Below the pieces are notes generated by a model. That model was not told the origin of the DNA, made no database searches, and worked only from the letters and a program-made list of their open reading frames with translations. The position numbers and the translations under genes are program-made. A DNA stretch of 64,000 nt from Oscillospiraceae bacterium (GTDB lineage: Bacteria; Bacillota; Clostridia; Oscillospirales; Ruminococcaceae), in contig JAGZUF010000005.1 in the NCBI GenBank assembly GCA_018380115.1, positions 1 to 64,000 on the forward strand, written 5' to 3'. Positions 1 to 8,314 of this stretch are shown here, in pieces. Within the stretch, counting starts at the first letter, position 1. Each line of letters opens with the position of its first letter.

Positions 1-50
1 TGATGTGCAAGGCGGACGGCGACCAGGACCGCCCCAACCTGCCCGCATAG
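1..50 (+). CDS. 3' end of an unidentified gene (partial)
   Basis: An open frame entering from the left edge reads to a TAG stop at 48-50 and ends in the residues MCKADGDQDRPNLPA. A strong rho-independent terminator follows 33 bp later, so this is plausibly the C-terminal end of a real plus-strand gene. Too little is present to assign a family. It could still be non-coding sequence ahead of an unrelated terminator. Confidence 0.35.
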   Translation, partial: MCKADGDQDRPNLPA

Positions 51-82
51 CAGCGCCCGCGGAAACAGGAAGAATAAATATC

Positions 83-106
83 CCCCGGCTTTGCCGGGGT
101 TTTTTC
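83..106 (+). terminator. rho-independent terminator
   Basis: A perfect 7-bp stem (CCCCGGC, loop TTT, GCCGGGG) is followed by six T on the plus strand. It closes the transcription unit that enters from the left edge. Confidence 0.75.
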
Positions 107-966
107 CTATTGCGGGCATCGCCCTGGAATACCGGCCTTCGCGTCACGCCGCGCAGGTGCGGCCTGCCAGCCGCGAGGGTTCCGCCGCCTGCCGCTCGCA
201 AGCGGGCTTTTTAGAGGCGCGGCGGGGCCGGATGCCCTCCTGCTTTACCCTGTTCATACCGGCGCTGAATATGCCCGTGTATCTTCTTTGCATTTTTCCT
301 GCCGTGCCCGCGCAGCACCCCCGGCACCGGAATTCCCAATCCGTTTAACCGCGATAGGGACACCTGTCCTTGCGGGAGTCGTCTCTATTAAAGGGGACTG
401 TCTCTATCAAGAACCTTCATTTCGGCATTTGCATTTCAGTTCCGGAAGCTTTCCGCACGGCATCAGGCCGCTCTTTCCTTTCAGGCGCCCCATAAAACCC
501 GCCGCTGCCATTTTGGGCGGCATCCCAATCCGCATGTGGATGTGGCCTGGGCACACCTCTGCTTCGATGACCTTGAGCCTTTTCCAATCGCACAACGTCC
601 TTACAATTTCTCTTCTTTTCTCCCCAAAGAATACTTTCCGCCTGTATTTCGCTGCGAATGCTATACTGTTCTGAATCACACGTTTCACCATAAGGGAAGG
701 TCATATGAAACATGGTTTTTCCTTTTTTATAAATCCATGGGTCTGATTCGTTTAGATTACTATAGACAACACCACATGATATTTGCATTTCAACTCGTAT
801 GCGGTAAACTATTTGCGCCGTTCACTTTTGAATGACCTCCCTTTGCCTGTTTGTGCAGTTGGCAGGCCGCACTTCCTGTTTAGCAAAGGGATTTTTTCTT
901 TTTCATGATCGGCAGTGGTCTTCTTTTGAACCTCTCGTCTGGCCAGTGGTTTTCTGCATACAAAAA
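107..966 (-). mobile_element. IS200-like relic, copy A
   Basis: This region aligns over most of its length with 10062-10860. The left parts share TGCGGGCAT followed by a GTGCGG-CTGCCAGCCGCG block. The right parts share GCAGTTGGCAG-CCGCAC, AGCAAAGGGA and a CCAGTGGTTTT...TACAAAAAG end. Between them lies a degenerate TnpA frame. A 12-bp perfect inverted repeat (157-168 GTGCGGCCTGCC and 861-872 GGCAGGCCGCAC) brackets the interior. The corresponding repeat in copy B differs by one compensated base pair. No tnpB is present. The transposase frame is broken, so the copy is non-autonomous. Confidence 0.65.
407..691 (-). pseudogene. IS200/IS605-family TnpA remnant
   Basis: The minus-strand frame starts MVKRV and has the IS200 TnpA block KYRRKVFFG, then the HUH-type pair in a degraded context (CPGHIHM where CPDHIHM is normal), then a PPK...FMG.LKGKS stretch. 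The C-terminal third is missing: the active tyrosine region seen in copy B as FWCRGYYVDT is gone and the frame ends about 94 residues in. Functional IS200 TnpA proteins are about 130-155 residues. It is therefore an inactive Y1-transposase remnant. Confidence 0.7.
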
Positions 967-999
967 GGCCGTCCCTTACAGTGTAAGGGGCGGCCTTTT
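962..999 (-). terminator. terminator of the ricin-domain gene (bidirectional)
   Basis: The inverted repeat AAAAGGCCG-TCCCTTACA / TGTAAGGG-GCGGCCTTTT gives a long stem with T-runs in both directions. It sits 17 bp past the stop of the minus-strand gene at 1016. Confidence 0.7.
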
Positions 1000-1015
1000 G
1001 TGTGCCGGGCGCGCC

Positions 1016-1681
1016 TTATTTCTTCTTTTCCTGCGCGGGCTTCGCGGCCTGCGCCTTCGGGGCCGGGGCGGCCTTTTTCGCCGCCTCCGCCTTCTTCGCA
1101 GCCGGGGTCGCTTTTTTGGCCGGGGCCTCTTTTTTCGCGGGCGCGGCTTTTTTTGCGGCTGGCTTCTTTGCGGGCGCAGCCTTTTTCGGGGCCTTTTTGG
1201 CGGCGGGCTTTTCCGCCTGCTGCGCCGGGGCTGTTTCAGGCTTTACCTCCGTCAGCCGCCAAAGCTGGTTGTCGCCGTTCACGTCCTCCCATATCTGCAC
1301 ACGCGCGCCGTTGCCTGCGGCAATGCCCGCAATGTCCAGCACCTTGCCGGAAAGCATGCTTTTCAGCTTCACAAAGCCGCCCTTTACAGGCTGCACAGCC
1401 CAAAGCTGGTTGTCCTTGCCCAGGTAATCCCACTGGTGCACGGGCGAGCCGTTAGCTGTGCCGGCCTGAGCCACGTCCAGCACCTTGCCGGAAAGCCTGT
1501 TCTCCAGCTTATACACGCCGGGCTTCACTTCGCTTGCCAGCCACTGCTGGCTGGCAGAGCCTGCGTTCTCCCAAAGCTGCACGGCCGCGCCGGCATGCTG
1601 GGCCAGCCCGGCCACCTCCAGCACGCGGCCGTCCTTTGCGGAAATGGTGTATACCGTATTTGAGCTTACTGTTTCTTTCAT
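1016..1681 (-). CDS. ricin-B-type lectin domain protein with Lys/Ala/Pro-rich histone-H1-like tail
   Basis: This 221-residue protein has no signal peptide and no membrane segment. Residues 8-145 form three similar units ending in QQW, NQLW and NQLW. These are the QxW motifs of a ricin-type beta-trefoil (CBM13/RICIN), with hydrophobic GKVLDVA/GKVLDIA strands between them. Residues 150-221 are almost purely Ala, Lys and Pro in KKAAPAKK-type repeats, like histone H1 or bacterial H1-like nucleoid proteins. The RBS GGAGGAG precedes the ATG. The gene has its own promoter (1780-1808) and terminator, so it is probably monocistronic. Families suggest sugar binding for the first part and nucleic-acid or polyanion binding for the second. 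The combined function is unknown. The basic tail resembles low-complexity drift, but it ends in a clean stop before the terminator. Confidence 0.85.
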   Translation of the reverse strand: MKETVSSNTVYTISAKDGRVLEVAGLAQHAGAAVQLWENAGSASQQWLASEVKPGVYKLENRLSGKVLDVAQAGTANGSPVHQWDYLGKDNQLWAVQPVKGGFVKLKSMLSGKVLDIAGIAAGNGARVQIWEDVNGDNQLWRLTEVKPETAPAQQAEKPAAKKAPKKAAPAKKPAAKKAAPAKKEAPAKKATPAAKKAEAAKKAAPAPKAQAAKPAQEKKK

Positions 1682-1779
1682 TGGAATTCTCCTCCTCTAT
1701 GCGGGCGGCATGCGCCCTACATCTTCTACAAAACATTTTTCTGCATTTTGTGCCAATTGCACAACACTGCATCGGTATC

Positions 1780-1808
1780 AGTATACCCCGGCGGCCGAAA
1801 AATCGCAA
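1780..1808 (-). promoter_or_regulatory. SigA-type promoter for the ricin-domain gene
   Basis: On the minus strand, -35 TTGCGA (1803-1808) and -10 TATACT (1780-1785) are separated by 17 bp. They lie about 100 bp upstream of the start codon at 1681. Confidence 0.6.
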
Positions 1809-1955
1809 CGAAGGGCCGCTTTTTTCAGAATTTTTCCCAATGCCTGCCAGCTGCGCTTTAATAGTTTCGTCCATGTTGTTCACTCTTTTTTGTCGAAACA
1901 CACAAAACACGGCGGCCGCCCGCAGCACCGGCAAAGCGCGCCCGCCATACCGTGC

Positions 1956-1985
1956 AAAAAGGGCGCCCCCGCGGGGGCGCCCTTT
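1956..1985 (-). terminator. terminator of the VanY-like gene
   Basis: A perfect palindrome AAAGGGCGCCCCC/GCGGGGGCGCCCTTT (1958-1985) is followed on the minus strand by a T-run. It lies 20 bp past the stop at 2006. Confidence 0.8.
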
Positions 1986-2005
1986 GCGCGTTTTCAAAGC
2001 ATTGT

Positions 2006-4150
2006 TCAGCCCTGTGTGCCGGAAGATGCCTCAGCCGCGCTGCTGCTGGCCGCCTCGCCGGGGGTACCGGTGGGGTTCGGCTGGGCCAGGTATTCCTCCA
2101 GCGTCAGGCCGCTGGCCTTTATCTTCTGTGCCTGTTCCACGCCCACATAGCGGTAGTGCCACGGCTCGTAGTCAAAGCCCGTAACGCCCTCTTTTCCGCT
2201 GGGGTAGCGCAGGATGAAGCCATAGTTCGCGGCATTTTCAGAAAGCCACTTGTACTCCGGCGTGGCCTCGAACTTGGCGGTGTCATAGCTTTGCTCAGTG
2301 GTGGACATGATGTCTGCCGAGAAGCCTAGGTTATGCTCGGTAGTGCCGGGCGCGGCGTTGGAAACGCCGCCGTCATAGCTGGCCTTCTGGCGGTCGTATG
2401 TGCGGTAGCCGGCCACCAGCTTCAGGTTCACACCGGCCTCCTTGCCAGCAGCAAGAAGCTGCTCAAAGGCATCGGCCACGCGCTCGTCCACAGGCACGCC
2501 GTCCACATTCACCGTCTTTACGGCGTCCACCTCTTCCTTGGACATGGCGTTATCCTTGTTCACAAGCTTCATATACCACTCGTCGCGCGGGATGGCCTCC
2601 AGCTGCGGCGTGGGCTCGGGCGTGGGGGCCGGGGCCGACGTACTGGCGGAAGAGCTGGGCGGCAGCGGGGCGCTGTTGTCGTCTTTGCCGCCGCCAAGAA
2701 TAGCGAACAGCAGAATGGCAATAAGGGCAATGATGATAAGGCCTATCCATGCAAAAATTGCAATGCTCTTTTTGCCGCCCCCTCCGCTTTTGCGGCCGCC
2801 GCCCCGGCTGGGGCGCTGGGGCGGGCGGTGCCCGCCGCCGCTCTGGCGGCGCTGGCGCTCGCGCGAGGTAAGCACTTCTGCCTCATCCTCATCGTCCGGG
2901 TCTGCGTCATACAGGTTGCCGAAAATATCGTCCGACGTCTGGGCCACCTGCGCGGCAAAGTCGTCCGCGCCGCCCGCCTGTGCCTCGGCCGCCGCCTGGA
3001 AGGCGCCGATGTCAAAGCCCGTGTCCTCCAAGGCGCCGGGCTGGCTGCCCGCCGCGGGCGCGTCAAACACGCCGGTTTCAAAGGCGTCGCCGCCAAGGGC
3101 CTGCCCGTCCAGGCTCTGGCCGCCGTATTCCTGGCTGTCAAAGCCGTCCAGCGGGGCAAACCCCTCTTCACTCAGCGGGGCAAAGCCTTCCTCGCTCAGG
3201 GGCTGCACGGGCGCAGGCTGCGGCTGCACCGGGGCCTGCTGGGGCTGGGCAGGCGCGGCCTGCGGCTGCGCCGGGGTGTCAAAACGGGGGTCCGGCTGGT
3301 CAAAATCGAACAGCACAGGGCCCGTCAGTTCCACCGCGCTGCCGCCCTGCCTGGGCTGCGGCGCGGCAAGCTGGGAAAGTGCGTCCTGCGCGGGGGCCGC
3401 CGGTGCCGCGGGCTGCACGGGCGCGGCAGGCTGGGGCTGCTGCGCCGGGGCCACGGGTTCAAATACGCGCGTGGCCTCCTCGGGATGCGGGGCGTCCTTC
3501 ACCGCGTTGTCCAAAAGCTGCTTCCAGGCCGGGTCCCCCGCGGGGGCCGCAGGCTGCACGGACGCAGTAGGCACAGGGGCCGCCGCGCGCTTGCGCGAAA
3601 GCACGTCGGCGTTCCAGTCGATGGGCTTCGCGGGGCTGCGCTTGGGCATTGGGTCCTCCGGGAAACGGCGGCCCTCCTGCGCGGCGGGTGCCTGCGCGGC
3701 AGGTGCCTGCTGCACGGGTTCAGCCTGCGGCGCGGCAGGCTGTGCCGGGGCCTCGGGCTCGTCGTCAAAGGTTATCTCCTGCACCAGGGGCTCTGGCGCG
3801 CCGGGCACGCCCACCGTCTCCAGCGGAATCTCTACCGGCGGCGCGCTCACCGCGTCAGGCTGGGCCGCGCCGCTTTCTCCGGCAGAGAAGATATCCCCAA
3901 ACACCATTTCCCCTATATTTTTCTGGGGCGCGGCGGGCTGGCCGCCCACCGGCTCGAACATCTGCGTCACGCCGGGCGCATCCGTTTCCGGTGCGCTGGG
4001 CTCCTCGTCAAAGAGATCCAGTTTTTGCATGCCGGCAAAGGCGTCGTCAAAGCTGCCGTCATCGGCACTGCCGGACGCCGGGCCATTCTTCACCGGGCCG
4101 TTCTCAAACTCTTCCCCGGAAAAGAAATCATTGTTAGGCACAAAAAACAC
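2006..4150 (-). CDS. membrane-anchored D,D-carboxypeptidase, VanY/M15B family, with long Pro/Gln/Ala-rich N-terminal region
   Basis: The protein is 714 residues. Residues 1-455 are low complexity (Ala, Pro, Gln, acidic), ending in an Arg/Gly-rich stretch. One hydrophobic segment lies at about 460-485 (AIFAWIGLIIIALIAILLF). A Pro/Ser linker and an M15B domain follow at about 520-690. Zn/catalytic motifs are visible: VAGYRTYDRQ, TTEHNLGFSADI (H and D ligands, near 600) and EPWHYRYVG (near 662). Topology predicts the repeat region in the cytoplasm and the peptidase outside, trimming the terminal D-Ala of peptidoglycan stem peptides. Ordinary VanY-type enzymes are about 200-300 residues, so the intracellular half is unusual. 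A -10-like TATAAT lies on the minus strand at 4219-4224. Resistance function is not implied: no vanHAX genes are nearby. Confidence 0.88.
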   Translation of the reverse strand: MFFVPNNDFFSGEEFENGPVKNGPASGSADDGSFDDAFAGMQKLDLFDEEPSAPETDAPGVTQMFEPVGGQPAAPQKNIGEMVFGDIFSAGESGAAQPDAVSAPPVEIPLETVGVPGAPEPLVQEITFDDEPEAPAQPAAPQAEPVQQAPAAQAPAAQEGRRFPEDPMPKRSPAKPIDWNADVLSRKRAAAPVPTASVQPAAPAGDPAWKQLLDNAVKDAPHPEEATRVFEPVAPAQQPQPAAPVQPAAPAAPAQDALSQLAAPQPRQGGSAVELTGPVLFDFDQPDPRFDTPAQPQAAPAQPQQAPVQPQPAPVQPLSEEGFAPLSEEGFAPLDGFDSQEYGGQSLDGQALGGDAFETGVFDAPAAGSQPGALEDTGFDIGAFQAAAEAQAGGADDFAAQVAQTSDDIFGNLYDADPDDEDEAEVLTSRERQRRQSGGGHRPPQRPSRGGGRKSGGGGKKSIAIFAWIGLIIIALIAILLFAILGGGKDDNSAPLPPSSSASTSAPAPTPEPTPQLEAIPRDEWYMKLVNKDNAMSKEEVDAVKTVNVDGVPVDERVADAFEQLLAAGKEAGVNLKLVAGYRTYDRQKASYDGGVSNAAPGTTEHNLGFSADIMSTTEQSYDTAKFEATPEYKWLSENAANYGFILRYPSGKEGVTGFDYEPWHYRYVGVEQAQKIKASGLTLEEYLAQPNPTGTPGEAASSSAAEASSGTQG

Positions 4151-4311
4151 CGCCTTTTTCCATAATCAGTCGTTTCTGTCTGCCAGAAAACCCGCCTCAA
4201 ACCGTGGCGGAGTTAACTATTATACTACAACAAAAGAGGCCTCAGCGCAAGCATTTCAGGAAATTTATGCCCGCTTCATCCCCCGGCGTGCCTCTTTTTT
4301 GAAAAAAGCCC

Positions 4312-4340
4312 TTGCAGTTTTGCCCGCTTTGGTGTATGAT
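4312..4340 (+). promoter_or_regulatory. SigA promoter of htpG
   Basis: TTGCAG (4312-4317) and TATGAT (4335-4340) are spaced 17 bp apart, immediately upstream of the CIRCE operator. Confidence 0.75.
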
Positions 4341-4344
4341 GAAT

Positions 4345-4371
4345 TTAGCACTCTTACATTGTGAGTGCTAA
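4345..4371 (+). promoter_or_regulatory. CIRCE operator (HrcA binding site)
   Basis: TTAGCACTC, nine bases, GAGTGCTAA: an exact match to the CIRCE consensus inverted repeat. It overlaps the expected transcription start of htpG, which places the chaperone under HrcA heat-shock repression. Confidence 0.95.
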
Positions 4372-4386
4372 ATTCAAAAGGAGACG

Positions 4387-6306
4387 ATGGACACTATGGC
4401 AACCAAACAGTTCAAAGCGGAATCGAAGCGTCTGCTCGACCTGATGATCAATTCAATCTACACACATAAAGAGATTTTTTTGCGCGAGCTGATTTCGAAC
4501 GCAAGCGACGCCATCGACAAGTTATATTTCCGCAGCCTCACAGACGATACCGTGCAGGTGAAAAAGAAGGACCTCGGCATCCGCCTTTCGCTGGATAAAA
4601 ACGCGCGCACCCTGACGGTGAGCGACAACGGCATAGGCATGACGAAGGAGGAGTTGGAGAAGAACCTTGGCACCATTGCCAAAAGCGGCAGCCTGGATTT
4701 TAAGCAGAACACACAGGCCAACTCCAAGGTGGACATCATCGGCCAGTTCGGCGTGGGCTTTTACTCGGCGTTTATGGTGGCAAAGCGCGTCACCGTCATC
4801 AGCCGCGCGCACGGCGAGAGCGAGGCGTGGAAGTGGGAATCCTGCGGGGCGGAGGGCTACACCGTCACTCCCTGCGAGAAGGAGGCCTGCGGCACGGACG
4901 TCATCCTTGTCATCAAGGACGACGAGGGCGAAGAGCATTACAGCGAATTTCTGGACGACTGGCGCCTTGCGGGCCTTGTGAAGAAATATTCCGATTATAT
5001 CCGCTGGCCCATCCGCATGCTGCGCGAGAAATCGCGCCCCATCGAAGGCACGGATAAGGACGAGAACGGCAATTACAAGGCCCCGGAATACGAGAGCTAC
5101 ACCGAGGACGAGACGCTGAACAGCATGGTGCCCCTGTGGAAGCGCGACAAAAAGAAAGTGACGGATGAGGAATACGCCGATTTCTATAAACAGAAATTCG
5201 GTGATTATGCAGCGCCCGCGAAGGTGATGCAGTCCAAAACGGAGGGCACGGCCACCTACAGCGCGCTTTTGTTCATCCCCTCCCGCGCACCGTACAACTA
5301 TTACAGCAAAGAATATGAAAAGGGCCTGCAGCTGTATGCCAGCGGCGTGCTCATCATGGAAAAATGCGCCGACCTTCTGCCCGACCATTTCAGCTTTGTG
5401 AAGGGGCTTGTGGATTCGGCCGACCTCTCTTTGAATATCAGCCGCGAGATGCTGCAGCACGACAGCCAGCTTCGCCTTATCCGCACCTCGCTGGAGCGCA
5501 AAATCAAAAACGAGCTGGCCGCCTGGCTGAAAAACGACCGAGAGGCCTATGAAAAGTTCTTTGCCGATTTCGGCCTTCAGCTGAAGATGGGCTGCTATGC
5601 TTCGTTCGGCGCCAACAAAGACCAGCTGCAGGACCTGCTTTTGTTCCACAGCGCCAAGGAGGAAAAACCCGTCACCCTGCGCGAATATGTGGAAAAGATG
5701 CCCGAGGGCCAGCCATATATCTATTACGCCGCAGGCGAGAGCACGGCCCTGCTGGCTAAGCTGCCCGCCGCCGAGCGCGTGCTGGACAAGGGCTACGACG
5801 TGCTGTTCCTGACAGACGACGTGGATGAATTTGCCCTGCAGATGATGCGCGATTACGATAAGAAAGAGTTCCGCAACGTTTCCGGCAGCGATTTGGGCCT
5901 TGAGAGCGAGGACGAAAAGAAAGCCCTGGAGGAAAAGAACGAGGCGAACAAGCCCCTGTTCGACGCCATGAAAGAGGCCCTGGGCGATAAGGTGGACGCA
6001 GTGCGCCTTTCCGGCAGGCTGAAAAACCACCCGGTCTGCCTTTCCAGCGAGGGGGCGCTTTCCATCGAGATGGAAAAGGTATTAAACAGCATGCCCACGC
6101 AGGAAAAGGTGAGCAGCCGCAAGGTGCTGGAGGTGAACGGCGAGCACCCCGTGTTCGCCGCGCTGGAAAAGGCGCAGCAGGCCGGCGATAAAGAAAAGCT
6201 GGCGGCCTACAGCGAGCTTCTGTACGCCCAGGCGCGCCTGATAGAGGGCCTGAGCCTGGAGGACCCTGTGGCCTACGCCAACGCCGTGTGCAGGCTGATG
6301 GTATAA
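4387..6306 (+). CDS. htpG: molecular chaperone HtpG (Hsp90)
   Basis: This is a 639-residue Hsp90-family protein of normal bacterial length. The GHKL ATPase motifs are intact: NASDAIDKL (near 38), DNGIGMT (near 80) and GQFGVGFYSAF (near 118). The middle and C-terminal dimerisation domains follow. HtpG is a cytosolic ATP-dependent chaperone. An AAAGGAG site lies 3 bases before the ATG at 4387 and 12 bases before a second ATG at 4396, which gives the more family-like start MATKQFKAES, so either may be used. Transcription is from the promoter at 4312 under CIRCE control. In Bacillus subtilis htpG is not HrcA-dependent, so direct CIRCE control is a lineage difference. The gene is monocistronic, with a terminator at 6431. 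Confidence 0.97.
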   Translation: MDTMATKQFKAESKRLLDLMINSIYTHKEIFLRELISNASDAIDKLYFRSLTDDTVQVKKKDLGIRLSLDKNARTLTVSDNGIGMTKEELEKNLGTIAKSGSLDFKQNTQANSKVDIIGQFGVGFYSAFMVAKRVTVISRAHGESEAWKWESCGAEGYTVTPCEKEACGTDVILVIKDDEGEEHYSEFLDDWRLAGLVKKYSDYIRWPIRMLREKSRPIEGTDKDENGNYKAPEYESYTEDETLNSMVPLWKRDKKKVTDEEYADFYKQKFGDYAAPAKVMQSKTEGTATYSALLFIPSRAPYNYYSKEYEKGLQLYASGVLIMEKCADLLPDHFSFVKGLVDSADLSLNISREMLQHDSQLRLIRTSLERKIKNELAAWLKNDREAYEKFFADFGLQLKMGCYASFGANKDQLQDLLLFHSAKEEKPVTLREYVEKMPEGQPYIYYAAGESTALLAKLPAAERVLDKGYDVLFLTDDVDEFALQMMRDYDKKEFRNVSGSDLGLESEDEKKALEEKNEANKPLFDAMKEALGDKVDAVRLSGRLKNHPVCLSSEGALSIEMEKVLNSMPTQEKVSSRKVLEVNGEHPVFAALEKAQQAGDKEKLAAYSELLYAQARLIEGLSLEDPVAYANAVCRLMV

Positions 6307-6430
6307 TCCCTCTGCATTGGCGCAGGCAGGGCGTGGGCGCCGGCCTGCACGGGCACGCCTAAGCGCAGCCCCCTAAAGCCTGCTTCCATGCCCACAGGCC
6401 TGCCGGGACGCAGCGCCGCCTGCCGGGTTG

Positions 6431-6468
6431 CCCTGCCGCCGTTTCATATGGCGGCAGGGCGCTTTTTC
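6431..6468 (+). terminator. terminator of htpG
   Basis: The stem CCCTGCCGCC/GGCGGCAGGG is followed by GCGCTTTTT, about 125 bp past the htpG stop. Confidence 0.7.
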
Positions 6469-6499
6469 TGCATGCTCCAACCCATAAATTTTTATCGCT

Positions 6500-7182
6500 T
6501 CAGCGCCCCTGCCCCGCGCGGCTAATCCACTCCGGGCATGGCAAAGGCCTTTTGGGGCCGCCAGGTGGGCCGGCGGTTTCTCTGCCCCACAAAAAGCGCC
6601 CCCGCGGCAGGCCGTCCAGCCTGCCGCGGGGGCGTGCTTTTTTCTCTTTGGCGCGGCGGCGCGCCGCCTGCCGTTCAGGCGTGCGGCCCCCCGCCTTCCG
6701 CCACGTGCGGAAGCGTTTTTCTTCGCCCGCCTGATAAAAGCGCAGGCGGTGCTTTGCGCCGCGGCCGTCCTCAAACGTCAGCACGCGCACCGTGTAAGCT
6801 TCGTAATTGGGCCCCATTTCCTCCTCGCGCACGGTGCGCAGAATTTTTCTGACATAGCTGCGTGGCATGCGCAGAAGCCCATGGAAACATACCAATCCCG
6901 CTGCGGCGCGGGCTTTTCAAAATCTTTGCGGGCCGCCCGGCGCCCGCCCGTCACATGCTGCTGCATCAGCAGCCGAAACACGCTGGCCGCCGGGATGTTC
7001 CCGAACAAAAACCCCAGCGCAAGCAGCCCTGTAAAAAGATACAGCTTGTCTTTTATTGGGTAAGAGTCCATCAGAAGGAAGGCAAAACAGCCCGGCGCCG
7101 CCGCGCACACAACGGGCTTCAGCCCGGCCTGTGCGGACAGCCTCGCAAGGGAGCAGCGATAAGGGTCCCTGCTTGTTTTCAC
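6500..7182 (-). pseudogene. frameshifted gene for a small membrane protein
   Basis: Two minus-strand frames read as one protein. The first (GTG at 7182, weak GGGGTGAAGG site) gives a basic N-terminus, two hydrophobic stretches (around FAFLLMDS and LYLFTGLLALGFLFG) and a soluble stretch up to RDWYVSMG. The second continues LLRMPRSYVRKILRTV...EEMGPNYEAYTVRVLTFEDG. Restoring one G in the GGG run at 6878-6880 joins them. The 3' end is unclear because the second frame runs through a strong hairpin (6597-6632) to 6500. It is either a recent pseudogene or a sequencing error in a homopolymer. I do not recognise the family. Confidence 0.5.
6593..6641. terminator. strong GC hairpin, terminator-like in both directions
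   Basis: The stem GCCCCCGCGGCAGG/CCTGCCGCGGGGGC has short A/T runs on both sides. It lies inside the apparent 3' part of the frameshifted gene, so that gene probably ends before it. Confidence 0.55.
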
Positions 7183-7244
7183 GGCCTTCACCCCGCAGCA
7201 GGGCCGGTCTCTCCGGCCCGCTTTGCGCCCCGCACGGGGGCGCG

Positions 7245-8054
7245 TCACAGCATGGCGCCCGCCATGCTGAACACGAACACAAATAAAAGCGCATACAGCA
7301 GCACCACAAGCGCCCAGCCGATGGCCTTCACTACCAGGCACCCGCGCGCCAGCGTGCGGCGGTTTGGCTCTGCACCCGATTCAAACGCCCAGATGAGCAG
7401 GACGATCCACCCGATGAGCGGCACAGCGCCCGCCAGCAGCGTGCCGACGGTGCGGCCCAGCGTAAGGGGCTCTGGCCGGGGCTGCCATGCGGCATAGGGC
7501 GGCGCATAGCCCCCCTGTGCCCCGCAGGCGCCGGGTGCGGCATACGGCGGCACCCCGTACGGGGGCTGGCCGCCCGGCGCGGCAGGCGGCGTGTAAGGCA
7601 CACCCGGCCCGCCGTGTGCGGGCCCGGGCTGCGGGCCGCCCCAGGGCGGCGCCGTGCCGGGCGCGGGGCCAAAGGCAGGCCCTTGGCCTGCAAAAGGCGG
7701 GCCCGCAGCTGCCGGGGCGCCAGCCGGCGGCATGGCGGCACCGGGCGCGGCGGGCCTCTCCGCTGGCTGCTGTGCCTGCGGCGCCGCAGGCTGTGCGGCA
7801 AACGCCGCCTCAGGCGCCGGGGCCTGCGGGGCGGGCGCATCCTCCGGCGCAGCGGGGCCCGCCGAGGGCTGCGGCACAGACGGCCGCCCGGGCCCGCACT
7901 CAAGTCTGTTTTCCGCCTGCGGGGCGCTTTGGCCCGCAGGCGCGGGACCGCCGGGCTTCTCAGGTTCCCCGTGCTGCGGCGCATAGCCGCATTCCGGGCA
8001 TTGGGCAGCGCCGTTCAGCGGCGTGCCGCAGCGCATACAGAATTTCTCCCTCAT
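7245..8054 (-). CDS. zinc-ribbon, proline-rich, two-TM membrane protein
   Basis: This 269-residue protein starts MREKFCMRCGTPLNG. Its two CxxC pairs (CMRC, CPEC) form an N-terminal zinc ribbon. About 150 residues of Pro/Ala/Gly-rich sequence with GxPPYG-like repeats follow. The C-terminus has two hydrophobic segments (VGTLLAGAVPLIGWIVLLIWAF and WALVVLLYALLFVFVFSMAG). The start at 8054 is chosen from the AGGAG site just upstream; longer in-frame starts lack one. This zinc-ribbon plus disordered plus small membrane domain layout is common in uncharacterised Firmicute proteins. The function is unknown. It is not tightly linked to either neighbour. Confidence 0.8.
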   Translation of the reverse strand: MREKFCMRCGTPLNGAAQCPECGYAPQHGEPEKPGGPAPAGQSAPQAENRLECGPGRPSVPQPSAGPAAPEDAPAPQAPAPEAAFAAQPAAPQAQQPAERPAAPGAAMPPAGAPAAAGPPFAGQGPAFGPAPGTAPPWGGPQPGPAHGGPGVPYTPPAAPGGQPPYGVPPYAAPGACGAQGGYAPPYAAWQPRPEPLTLGRTVGTLLAGAVPLIGWIVLLIWAFESGAEPNRRTLARGCLVVKAIGWALVVLLYALLFVFVFSMAGAML

Positions 8055-8145
8055 ATTCGTTCTCCTCGTATCATAAATATACAGCTTCAGATGCGGTGGC
8101 AACCGCATAAAACCCGCCTGTCGCCCCACGGGCCGCGTCAATAAG

Positions 8146-8189
8146 GCCCGCCTGCACAGGGCGCGGAGCCCTGCCCTGTGCAGGCGGGC
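8146..8189 (-). terminator. terminator-like hairpin after the RNA methyltransferase gene
   Basis: A 16-bp stem (GCCCGCCTGCACAGGG with CCCTGTGCAGGCGGGC) is followed on the minus strand by CTTATT. A second palindrome (GGGGCTGCGGCAGCCCC) is adjacent. Apart from these two hairpins I see nothing in 8055-8314. Confidence 0.55.
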
Positions 8190-8314
8190 GGGGCTGCGGC
8201 AGCCCCGCCCCCATATCCATATTTCAGCCGCCGCAGGGCAGGCGCGCCGGGCACGGAAAATGCCGAAACGGCCGCTGCGGCGCAACAGCCCGCAGCCCTG
8301 CCGCCGCAGGCAGC

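Noticed and set aside
5..835. Overlapping plus-strand frames in the first kilobase
   Set aside because: They overlap the IS200 relic on the opposite strand, lack ribosome binding sites and have no recognisable protein pattern.
2006..4150. Vancomycin-resistance determinant
   Set aside because: A VanY-type domain alone occurs in many housekeeping carboxypeptidases; no vanH, vanA/B, vanX or vanRS genes lie nearby.
2333..4364. Long plus-strand frames opposite the VanY-type gene
   Set aside because: They come from the GC-rich, Pro/Ala-coding opposite strand; the minus-strand gene has clear domain motifs.
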